7,590 bases of DNA from JALSRY01 sp964428275. GTDB taxonomy: Bacteria; Planctomycetota; Phycisphaerae; UBA1845; Fen-1342. The notes beneath the pieces are model-generated. The model was not told where the DNA came from. It saw only the letters and a program-made list of their open reading frames with translations, and ran no database searches. Positions 1 to 5,568 of this stretch are shown piece by piece. The position numbers and the translations under genes are program-made. The stretch spans positions 1-7,590 of the forward strand of contig CAYRXN010000251.1 in assembly GCA_964428275.1 (NCBI GenBank), in the 5' to 3' direction. Numbering within the stretch: the first letter of the stretch is position 1; each line of letters begins with the position of its first letter.

Positions 1-426
1 GTGGGAGCGCCCCCGGTCGCGACGACCACCCGCGCCGCCGAGACGGCAGCGACGACACGACCCTCTCGGGCGCACCCCGCCAAGCCCGCAACGGCGGCAA
101 GGGAGGCCGCGCCGGTGGCGCGTCCCGCCCCGCGCGTCAGCACCGAGCCGCTGGTGGTCGTGCGCGGCGTGCTGCGCGCCTGTTTCGATCTGGCGGCCGG
201 ACCGTACGGACTGCGGTACGAAGTTCGCGACCCGATTTCCGGAAGGATTCGTGCCTATGTCGAGTTTCCGCCGGAGATCGGGTTCGAGGCACCGCGCAGC
301 GTCGGGAAGTACGTGGCCGTCGCGGGGCATTGGCAGGAGGCGTCCCATGTGGGCGTGCGCATCCTGCGCGCCGCCCGAGCCTCGGTCATCGGGCTCCATC
401 CCGTTGGGCCTCGCCCCTTGCCCTGA
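1..426 (+). CDS. C-terminal part of a protein with a Pro/Ala linker and a small beta-rich (SH3/OB-like) domain
   Basis: The frame is open from the first base to a TGA at 424-426. The GTG at base 1 is probably an internal valine codon, so the gene most likely begins before the window. The 141 visible residues fall into two parts. Residues 1-48 are a low-complexity linker rich in Ala, Pro, Thr and Arg. Residues 50-130 look like a compact beta-rich domain: alternating hydrophobic strands (LVVVRGVLRACF, GLRYEVRD, IRAYVEF), a turn at DPISGR, and a GKYVAVAGHW strand. This resembles the beta-barrel that follows SH3-type domains in some planctomycete proteins, but that is recalled similarity and no catalytic motif is visible. 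An upstream SH3 or secreted domain is possible but unseen. The next gene starts 60 bp downstream on the same strand. Coding is likely; function is unknown. Confidence 0.65.
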   Translation: MGAPPVATTTRAAETAATTRPSRAHPAKPATAAREAAPVARPAPRVSTEPLVVVRGVLRACFDLAAGPYGLRYEVRDPISGRIRAYVEFPPEIGFEAPRSVGKYVAVAGHWQEASHVGVRILRAARASVIGLHPVGPRPLP

Positions 427-433
427 CAGCCGT

Positions 434-439
434 TAGAAT
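434..439 (+). promoter_or_regulatory. Possible -10 element before the small lipoprotein gene
   Basis: TAGAAT matches the sigma-70-type -10 consensus at 5 of 6 positions. It lies between the stop of the preceding gene (426) and the ATG at 487, which would give a leader of about 40 nt. No -35 hexamer sits at 16-18 nt upstream, so the call rests on one short AT-rich motif in GC-rich DNA. Cotranscription with the preceding gene is an equally good alternative. Confidence 0.2.
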
Positions 440-486
440 CAAGGCCAGTCGAGCACACGGGTTTGCACAAGCAAGGAAGGCACGAC

Positions 487-684
487 ATGAAACAAAGGCG
501 TTATTCGAAAGTGTTCTGGCGGATTTTCCTGCCCGGTGGCAGCCTGTTCCTGCTCGGCGGGTGCAACGCGCTTTCCGATGCCCAGTTGACGTCCATCTTG
601 CAGTCGGCCATCGGAACTGCCATGAACGCATTCCTGACCAACCTCATCAGCACGCTGTTCTCCAGCGGCGGAACCACCGTCTGA
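487..684 (+). CDS. Small predicted lipoprotein (65 aa)
   Basis: The ATG at 487 is chosen because AAGGAAGG (473-480) ends 6 nt before it, an excellent Shine-Dalgarno site. The in-frame TTG at 463 has none and would only add a charged stretch ahead of the signal. The N-terminus is a lipoprotein signal peptide: a basic n-region (KQRRYSK), a hydrophobic core (FWRIFLPGGSLFLL) and a lipobox LGGC with the acylated cysteine at residue 26. The mature peptide is only about 40 residues. After CNALSD it is largely one hydrophobic or amphipathic helix (residues 32-58), ending in a Ser/Gly/Thr tail. From established lipoprotein biology it should be cleaved by LspA and anchored to a membrane. Its role is unknown; a short hydrophobic helix on a lipid anchor suggests membrane association rather than an enzyme. 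It stands 60 bp after the preceding gene, so it could be cotranscribed or have its own promoter. A gene is well supported; function is not assigned. Confidence 0.7.
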   Translation: MKQRRYSKVFWRIFLPGGSLFLLGGCNALSDAQLTSILQSAIGTAMNAFLTNLISTLFSSGGTTV

Positions 685-831
685 GTCGCCGTCCGGATCA
701 GCCATCCCGCTGGCCCGGGCGCGTCCGCGCACCGTCCGGGGCTTGTCTGTTGCGCCCGGCAAGCGAGAGCTCCGTCCACGAACAAACCCCGACGGTTCCT
801 GACACAGACCAATTGCAAATCCACCCAAAGC

Positions 832-849
832 CGGCCGGTCAAACGGCCG
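832..849 (+). repeat. Short inverted repeat CGGCCG-N6-CGGCCG
   Basis: A 6-bp perfect stem (832-837 with 844-849) encloses a 6-nt GTCAAA loop. It is short and GC-only, so it could be chance in this DNA. It overlaps GCCGATAC (846-853), which with CAAA at 826-829 loosely resembles a sigma-28 promoter on the plus strand. Confidence 0.3.
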
Positions 850-897
850 ATACAGAGATAACGGGTCTTGCCGTCTGCGGATTCGCGGCGGCGCTGC

Positions 898-911
898 GGT
901 CCGCGTGGACC
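898..911 (+). repeat. Hairpin GGTCC-GCGT-GGACC
   Basis: A perfect 5-bp stem with a 4-nt loop. It is noted because a second hairpin built from the same GGACC/GGTCC and GCGT elements lies 37 bp downstream at 948-968. Confidence 0.3.
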
Positions 912-947
912 CCAGCGTGACCGCCGGAACCGCTTACGGACGTCCCC

Positions 948-968
948 GCGGACCCCGCGTGGGTCCGC
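948..968 (+). repeat. Hairpin with 8-bp perfect stem
   Basis: GCGGACCC (948-955) pairs perfectly with GGGTCCGC (961-968) around the 5-nt loop CGCGT. No T-run follows on either strand, so it is not a classical terminator. It could be part of a structured RNA or a protein-binding palindrome. Confidence 0.45.
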
Positions 969-1171
969 CACCTGCCTTCGTGGGAGCCTGAGCATGACCG
1001 GGGCCCAGGCAACGTGTGAGATTCCGCCGTCGGGGTGGCCGGGGGAGTCCGCATCGCTGGTGCCAGGGCCGACCGCCGCGGTCGCTCCCGCCGGTTCCGG
1101 CAAGCGCCCGCCATTTCCTCCTGTCTTCAAGCGTTCACCCCGGCTGCGTCCGCCCGCACAGGCGCCGCCAA

Positions 1172-1200
1172 CGGTGGCCGGCCCATCGGCCCGGCCGCCG
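1172..1200 (+). repeat. Hairpin with 10-bp stem (one G-U pair in plus-strand RNA)
   Basis: CGGTGGCCGG (1172-1181) pairs with CCGGCCGCCG (1191-1200) around a 9-nt loop. The only non-Watson-Crick pair is T1175 with G1197. It would be G-U in plus-strand RNA but A-C in minus-strand RNA, which favours the plus strand as the structured one. It lies 44 nt before the terminator-like repeat at 1245. Confidence 0.45.
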
Positions 1201-1244
1201 GCACCGGGGAAGTTCGTTTGCCGGTCCGTTCAAACAGGTCACAC

Positions 1245-1330
1245 GCGGTCGTCGGCGATTGGATTCGAGTCATCGCTGCACAGTCAGAAAACGACAATCA
1301 CTGGTTAACGCCGACGACCGCTTCTTTTTT
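1245..1330 (+). terminator. Terminator-like structure: perfect 13-bp stem followed by a T-rich run
   Basis: GCGGTCGTCGGCG at 1245-1257 is the exact reverse complement of CGCCGACGACCGC at 1309-1321. The right arm is followed at once by TTCTTTTTT (1322-1330) and then further pyrimidines to 1340. Pairing can continue inward past a bulged A1258 (TTGG at 1259-1262 with TTAA at 1305-1308, two of the four pairs being G-U). On the plus strand this is the layout of a rho-independent terminator, apart from an unusually long loop of about 51 nt. On the minus strand no U-run follows, so it would not serve the receptor gene. It would end a transcript coming from the left: the lipoprotein gene's, an unannotated RNA's, or that of the weak frame 994-1308, whose TAA lies just inside the right arm. 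A long-loop protein-binding inverted repeat is the alternative. Confidence 0.55.
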
Positions 1331-1714
1331 CCTTCTTTCCTGCCCGCCCAACCGTCGAGCCCCCGAGTCGATCCCGCTTTCATTTCCGACAACGACGCCA
1401 CGACGGATCGGTACGATTGGGCAGAGTCCCTCGCCCAGTGATGAGCGCGGCGCAACCCCCCGCGAATCCCCCGATCTGATGCGAGCCAGAAGATCAGCGT
1501 TTCTGCGGAACACCGCAACCAACCGCCCCGGGAACCAGCCGCTCGCTCGGTGTGTCGGCCGGGAGGCTCCGGCGAGACGCAACACGCGAAATGATCTCAG
1601 CGATCCCCCAAGCCCGGCCGGGCAGATAACCGCTCTCGGCCGACCGGCCGCCGCGAGAAGGCCCCGGGTGGTGTTCCCGCGCCGGCCGGCCGGTTCAGGT
1701 GGCGCCGCCGGCCC

Positions 1715-4021
1715 CTAGAAATCCGCCAGGTCCTGCGTGGCCTCATTCAGGGCGGCTTCCTCCGCTTCGCTCCAATCATAGCCCGGCGAATCGCCGGTCG
1801 GATCGGACGGCGCAAGCGGTGCAGGTTTGTCGTTCTTGCTCGATGCCGCGCCCGTGGTGGCCTCCGCCGCCGCAGCGGCCTTCTTCGGCGTCTTGGCCTT
1901 CCCCGCCGCGGCGGCCTTGCCCGCATCCTTGCCGGCCTTGGGCGATCGGGGCGGCTTGGGAGCCTTCTTGGCAAACTTGATTCCGACGGCGTACTTGTCA
2001 CCCTTGCGCGTACAGTGCGCGACGGTGCCGGTCACCTTGCGCCCGCCATGTTCATCGGGAACGACCACGGTGGCCGTGGTTCCGACCTCGAGACGCTCGT
2101 TGGAAACCAGGCCGATGCCGCCCGCGGAAACATCGTGTGTCTGGGCCTCGACGGTACCGTGCGTGGGCGTCTCGACCCGGGTGGGGGCTGTCACGACGCG
2201 GCGCTCGTGTTTGCGGCGCGAACCGCGCGCGAGCGCCACGAGGTCGGCGACGAGCTGGTCCTTCAGTGCGATCGCCATTCCACTGAGCTGCTCGGACGCA
2301 CTGGCGGATTGTTCCGCCGCCGCGGCATTCTGCTGCGTGATCTGGTCCATGTGGGCGATGGCGGCACTGATCTGGTTGACGCCCTGAGCCTGTGTGCGGC
2401 TGGCCTCGGAGATGTTCTTCATCAGCTCGGCCACCTTGGCGATCTTCTCCATGATCTCGCTGAACGTGCTGCCGGCCTCGCCGGCGACACGGGTGCTTTC
2501 CTGCGAGCGTTTGACGGTTTCCTCGATCAGGGCGGTCGTTTCCTTGGCCGCCTCAGCCGAGCGCTGGGCCAGGTTGCGGACCTCGTCGGCGACCACCGCG
2601 AAGCCCTTGCCATGCTCGCCGGCCCGGGCGGCCTCGACCGCGGCGTTGAGCGCCAGCAGGTTCGTCTGGAACGCGATCTCCTCGATGACCTTGATGATGC
2701 GGCTGATCTGCTTCGAGGCCGCGTCCATGCCGCCCATGGCCTCGTTGAGCTGATTCATGATCTCGTTGCCGCTGCCGGCGGCCTCGAGCGTCTCGGTGCT
2801 CAGCGTCAAGGCCTGCTCGGCATTCTGCGAGTTCGCGCCGGCGTTGGAATCGAGTTCCTGGAGCGCGCTGCTGGTCTGCTCGAGCGACGACGCCTGCTGG
2901 CTGGCGTGCTCCGCCAGGTTCTGCGCTGCGCCGGCAACCTGCTCCGCCGCCCCCTGAACTTGCCCCGCGCCGTCGTACAGGCCGCTGGTGATGTGGTCCA
3001 GCTTGCGACCCACACGATGCCCCACGATCGTGGTCGTGATCGTCAGCACGACCAGCAGCGCCAAGGCCCCCAGCCCGATCGACCAGCGTGCGGTCGCCAG
3101 TTGAGCCAGCGACGCGCTGTTGTCCAGGGCGTACGCGATCACACCGATCTGTTTGCCGGCGTAGTCCCGAACGGGAAACGTCGTGATGGCGTAGTTCCCG
3201 ACGGATCGCGTATGCGTTCCCGACGCTCCCGCGTCGAGCAGTTCGTCGGGCACCAGCCGGGAAACCGTATCCTTGTTCGTGCAGGCCACCAGCACGTACT
3301 TGTCGCCCACGCGGGGGTACTTCTTCTCATCCGTGAGCTTGGTCGCCACGTTGAGAAGGTTGACGTTCATGTAGACGCCCAGATCCTGGGTTTCGGAAGT
3401 CTTGGCGGCCAAGACCAGCGGCGTGTAGGCCGAGAGCATTTCGACCGAGCCGAGATGTTCGCCATCCGGCCCCACGACCGGCGCAAGACCGCGAATCGCA
3501 AAACCTCCGCGCCCCACTTCCACCCCGGTAATCGGGTCGTGTTTGCCCTTGTTGATGTCGAGCACCGTCTTGCGAAAACTGGAAATATCGTCGCTGGCGT
3601 GCTGCTTGCCGCGCCAGACGCGCAGCAGGCTGCGGCCGTTGGGAAGGTGGAAATGCAGGCCGTAGCGTTTGTCGCCGGTGACGCGGAGGTAGTTCTGCGC
3701 GATCGGCACGAACTCCTTGCGCAGCAACTCGCGGGCCTCTTCGGCCTTGGGATCCTGCTCGTCGTCGATGTTGCCTGACAGCGCCAGCTTGTAGGCCTGC
3801 TGAACGACCGGCATCCGGCCGAACAGCGCTGCGTGCGACAGGCACCGCTGCTCGATCTGCTTCTGGTACGCCTCGATCTCCGTGATCTTCGCAGCGATTT
3901 CCTCCTGCGTGTTCTGCTGCACCAGGCGCGTCAACAGCGTATTGGCCAGCAGGAATGCCCCAACGCTGGCAGCAATCGTGACGCCGCAAACCGGAAGCAG
4001 GAAGCGGTTTTGCAATGTCAT
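1715..4021 (-). CDS. Methyl-accepting chemotaxis protein with dCache-type sensor and C-terminal PilZ domain (768 aa)
   Basis: This is an inner-membrane chemoreceptor that would control CheA through CheW. Residues 7-30 form TM1. Residues 36-310 are a periplasmic sensor resembling the dCache_3 family (LHFHLPNGRSLLRVWR, then GVEVGRGGFAIRGLAPVV and GSVEM). TM2 is 313-334. No HAMP domain is recognisable: the signalling coiled coil starts near 350, with candidate methylation sites around 376-390. The hairpin tip at 446-470 is canonical (EEIAFQTNLLALNAAVEAAR, then GKGFAVVADEVRNLA). A PilZ domain spans about 601-685, with RKHER at 603-607 and DVSAGG at 630-635, the full RxxxR plus DxSxxG c-di-GMP motif. 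A Lys/Ala/Pro-rich tail (686-735) and an acidic end (748-768) follow. The ATG at 4021 has GAGGAG 8 nt upstream. fliM lies 285 bp upstream on the same strand. The family call is very sure; ligand and c-di-GMP binding are inferred. Confidence 0.96.
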   Translation of the reverse strand: MTLQNRFLLPVCGVTIAASVGAFLLANTLLTRLVQQNTQEEIAAKITEIEAYQKQIEQRCLSHAALFGRMPVVQQAYKLALSGNIDDEQDPKAEEARELLRKEFVPIAQNYLRVTGDKRYGLHFHLPNGRSLLRVWRGKQHASDDISSFRKTVLDINKGKHDPITGVEVGRGGFAIRGLAPVVGPDGEHLGSVEMLSAYTPLVLAAKTSETQDLGVYMNVNLLNVATKLTDEKKYPRVGDKYVLVACTNKDTVSRLVPDELLDAGASGTHTRSVGNYAITTFPVRDYAGKQIGVIAYALDNSASLAQLATARWSIGLGALALLVVLTITTTIVGHRVGRKLDHITSGLYDGAGQVQGAAEQVAGAAQNLAEHASQQASSLEQTSSALQELDSNAGANSQNAEQALTLSTETLEAAGSGNEIMNQLNEAMGGMDAASKQISRIIKVIEEIAFQTNLLALNAAVEAARAGEHGKGFAVVADEVRNLAQRSAEAAKETTALIEETVKRSQESTRVAGEAGSTFSEIMEKIAKVAELMKNISEASRTQAQGVNQISAAIAHMDQITQQNAAAAEQSASASEQLSGMAIALKDQLVADLVALARGSRRKHERRVVTAPTRVETPTHGTVEAQTHDVSAGGIGLVSNERLEVGTTATVVVPDEHGGRKVTGTVAHCTRKGDKYAVGIKFAKKAPKPPRSPKAGKDAGKAAAAGKAKTPKKAAAAAEATTGAASSKNDKPAPLAPSDPTGDSPGYDWSEAEEAALNEATQDLADF

Positions 4022-4306
4022 TTCCGTAACTCCTCAGCGGTCGGGCCAACCGCCCCCCAAGGCGTGGCGGCGTGCGGCCGACAAACAGGAACCGTCCAGA
4101 CCCGCAGCGTGTGCGGTGACGTGTTTTTTATCGTCAACATTCCCCGGGCAGATTCCCCAAAACCAGACGACGCCGCAAAAGGAAGCCACGGCACAGGTCA
4201 ACGCACCCGATCCGGCGGCCGCCGACAGCGCTGGCGCTTCCGATAACCACGGTGCGCGGCCGTGCGGGCGTCTCCGACGCAACCACCCGGGCCGCCCCAG
4301 GGCGAA
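4022..4306. other. Gap between fliM and the receptor gene
   Basis: These 285 bp probably hold the receptor promoter and leader. On the minus strand one frame stays open from a TTG at 4282 to a TGA at 4034-4036. That TGA overlaps the receptor's Shine-Dalgarno site. The frame has no ribosome site of its own at a usable distance, and its third-position GC (about 70%) is lower than expected for a gene here, so I do not call it. No terminator with a T-run is seen after fliM on the minus strand, so some readthrough into the receptor gene is possible. Confidence 0.5.
4128..4135 (-). promoter_or_regulatory. Possible sigma-28 (FliA)-like -10 element upstream of the receptor gene
   Basis: Read on the minus strand, GACGATAA matches the flagellar sigma-28 -10 consensus GCCGATAA at 7 of 8 positions and lies 106 nt before the receptor ATG. 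The -35 position (15 nt upstream) reads AATC rather than TAAA, so half the promoter is missing. CGATAA also occurs by chance elsewhere in the window, so support is weak. Confidence 0.25.
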
Positions 4307-5341
4307 CTACAGGAGCTCGTCGATGTCCGCCCGGCGGGTGATGCGCAGGGCCTTCTGCCCCCGCACCTGGCCGGGCCGGCCGGCAAACTTGTTTCGCCCC
4401 GCGATCTGGAGAATCAGCTCGGCGCCGGCGCGCTTGTCCAGGGGCAGCAGGTCGCCGACCTGGAGGTTGCGCAGGTCGCTCAAACGAACGCGAGTCTGCC
4501 CAAGATAGGCGGTCAGGTTCACCGGCGACTTGACCAGGTTCCGCAACAACCGCTTCTGCTGCTTTTCCGTCGCGGGCTTGGGCTTGTAGAACCATGACTG
4601 GCTGGTCATGTGCGTCAGGACCGACTCGATCGTGTTGAACGGAATGCACAGGCTCATCGTGCCGGCGGTGCGCCCGAGCTTGATCTCGAAGGTGATGAAC
4701 ACGACGACCTCGGTAGGCGCCACGATGTGTACCAGTTGCGGGTTGCTCTCGTGCTCGACGACTTCGAAGCGCGTCTCGATCAGGTTGCGCCACACATCGG
4801 AGAGCTGCTCGAGCGCCCGCCCGACGATCCGGTCCATCAGCCGCCACTCGATCGACGTCAGCGGTCGCTGAGGAATGTAGAGATTGCTGTTGTCACCGCC
4901 GAGCAGCCGATCCACGAAGGGATAGACGATCAGCGGGCTGATCTCCAGGCACATCTGCCCTTCCAGCGGCGGCGCCTGGAGCACCATGAAGCAGGTGGGA
5001 TTGGGCAGCGAGTGGATGAATTCGTTGTACGTAAGCTGCTCGACACCGACCACGCGCACGTCGATGATCGTGCGCAGCATCCCCGAGAGCGTCGCCCCGA
5101 AGTTGCGGGCGAACACCTCGTGGATCGACGAGATCACGCGGATCTGGTCTTTGCTCACGCGTTCGGGACGTTTGAAATCGTAGATGTGGGCTTCGATGTC
5201 GGTGAACAGCGTCTGCCGGGGCGCAACCACCGGGGTCGCGGCCCCGCCCGAGCCGTTCGGCGCGGGCGCCGGCTCCGCCTCGTCCGCCTGCACCGCGTTG
5301 AGCAGGGCATCGATTTCGTTCTGGTCGAGTACTTCCGCCAT
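4307..5341 (-). CDS. fliM: Flagellar motor switch protein FliM (344 aa)
   Basis: FliM is the middle subunit of the C-ring switch at the cytoplasmic face of the flagellar motor. It binds CheY-P and sets rotation direction with FliG and FliN. The N-terminus MAEVLDQNEIDALLNAV is the conserved CheY-binding peptide, joined by a Pro/Ala linker (20-42) to the core. Core signatures are YDFKRPERVSKDQIR (54-68), LTYNEFIHSLPNPT (103-116) and VDRLLGGDN (143-151). The C-terminal SpoA domain (about 268-340) includes LRNLQVGDLLPLD and GRNKFAGRPGQVRGQKALRI. Length is normal for the family. The ATG at 5341 is chosen because family members begin directly with this motif. A TTG at 5380 would add 13 residues; it has a better ribosome site (GGAG 4 nt upstream) than the ATG (GAGG about 14 nt upstream), so the start is not settled. 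No fliN or fliL lies beside it; the next gene on the strand is a chemoreceptor. Confidence 0.97.
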   Translation of the reverse strand: MAEVLDQNEIDALLNAVQADEAEPAPAPNGSGGAATPVVAPRQTLFTDIEAHIYDFKRPERVSKDQIRVISSIHEVFARNFGATLSGMLRTIIDVRVVGVEQLTYNEFIHSLPNPTCFMVLQAPPLEGQMCLEISPLIVYPFVDRLLGGDNSNLYIPQRPLTSIEWRLMDRIVGRALEQLSDVWRNLIETRFEVVEHESNPQLVHIVAPTEVVVFITFEIKLGRTAGTMSLCIPFNTIESVLTHMTSQSWFYKPKPATEKQQKRLLRNLVKSPVNLTAYLGQTRVRLSDLRNLQVGDLLPLDKRAGAELILQIAGRNKFAGRPGQVRGQKALRITRRADIDELL

Positions 5342-5446
5342 GGGTCTGGTCCCAACCTCACCGAACAACCGGGCCGGCAACGTTCTCCGCCGCTGACCGC
5401 CCTGGCCGCCACCGAAGCGTTTGTGCGTCCTGTCGATCCAGAAGTG

Positions 5447-5454
5447 TTATCGGG
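5447..5454 (-). promoter_or_regulatory. Possible sigma-28 (FliA)-like -10 element upstream of fliM
   Basis: On the minus strand CCCGATAA matches GCCGATAA at 7 of 8 positions, 105 nt before the fliM ATG at 5341. The -35 position reads AACC instead of TAAA. The same half-match at almost the same distance precedes the receptor gene, which is the main reason to list it. Confidence 0.25.
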
Positions 5455-5464
5455 GCCGCGGGAT

Positions 5465-5486
5465 GCGGGGGTTGAACCGCCCCCGC
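5465..5486. repeat. GC-rich inverted repeat in the divergent promoter region
   Basis: GCGGGGG (5465-5471) pairs perfectly with CCCCCGC (5480-5486) around an 8-nt centre. That centre overlaps a smaller palindrome, GGTT-G-AACC (5470-5478). It lies 10 bp beyond the candidate fliM -10 element and about 100 bp before the divergent gene. It could be an operator or an RNA hairpin; nothing identifies a binding protein. Confidence 0.4.
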
Positions 5487-5532
5487 GAGCAGGCGGGGCC
5501 GGGGCGCAGTTTCGGCAGACTCGGGCCCCGGA

Positions 5533-5560
5533 TTGCAACCCGTTGGCGGCGTGATAGCAT
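5533..5560 (+). promoter_or_regulatory. Possible promoter for the TPR membrane-protein gene, placed for a leaderless mRNA
   Basis: TTGCAA (5533-5538) and TAGCAT (5555-5560) are separated by 16 nt; each matches its sigma-70-type hexamer at 4 of 6 positions. The -10-like element ends 8 nt before the ATG at 5569, so transcription would begin at or next to the start codon. The absence of a Shine-Dalgarno site before this ATG fits that arrangement. Confidence 0.3.
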
Positions 5561-5568
5561 TACTGCAC

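Larger units (their letters stand above)
685..1714. other. 1-kb region without a convincing gene; hairpin-rich
   Basis: Open frames occur on both strands but none reads like a protein: they are rich in Arg, Pro, Ser and Gly, lack recognisable domains, and overlap one another. The only one with a reasonable ribosome site is an ATG at 994 (frame to 1308), with GGGAG 7 nt upstream and a Pro-rich product I do not recognise. The region holds several GC-rich inverted repeats (832-849, 898-911, 948-968, 1172-1200) and one terminator-like structure (1245-1330). From 1331 to 1714 I see only a weak stem at 1416-1439 (ATTGGGC/GCCCAGT) and GGCC-rich palindromes near 1681-1713. No clear rho-independent terminator for the minus-strand receptor gene is visible. 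Confidence 0.6.
5342..5568. promoter_or_regulatory. Divergent intergenic region between fliM and the TPR membrane-protein gene
   Basis: These 227 bp separate two genes that point away from each other, so both promoters should lie here. Besides the candidate motifs listed separately, it contains two overlapping 7-bp inverted repeats that share one right-hand partner region: 5494-5500 with 5524-5530, and 5499-5505 with 5525-5531. No coding frame is convincing. Confidence 0.6.

Noticed and set aside
1255..1276. T-arm-like sequence GATTCGAGTC, considered as a tRNA fragment
   Set aside because: No acceptor stem, anticodon arm or D-arm can be built around it, and it overlaps the better-supported 13-bp terminator stem.
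1035..1718. 227-codon plus-strand frame in the intergenic region
   Set aside because: The product is Arg/Pro/Ala-rich with no recognisable fold, has no good ribosome site, and reads through the terminator-like repeat.
1778..1795. CCGGCGA-A-TCGCCGG palindrome
   Set aside because: It lies inside the receptor's coding sequence, where it encodes part of the tail; a 1-nt centre cannot form an RNA hairpin.
2015..3778. 587-codon plus-strand open frame
   Set aside because: It lies wholly antisense to the chemoreceptor gene and is explained by that gene's GC-rich codon bias. Its product is a low-complexity Arg/Gly/Asp/Leu mix with no domain.
4102..4129. Stem CCGCA/TGCGG followed by TTTTTT on the plus strand, considered as a terminator
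   Set aside because: The stem is only 5 bp and is separated from the T-run by 7 nt. No plus-strand gene ends nearby.
4034..4282. 82-codon minus-strand frame between fliM and the receptor, with a hydrophobic stretch
   Set aside because: It starts with TTG without a properly spaced ribosome site and its third-position GC is only about 70%. The fit of its TGA against the receptor's ribosome site is notable but not enough.
4610..5554. 314-codon plus-strand frame
   Set aside because: It is antisense to fliM, whose identity is certain, and its composition is that of a shadow frame.
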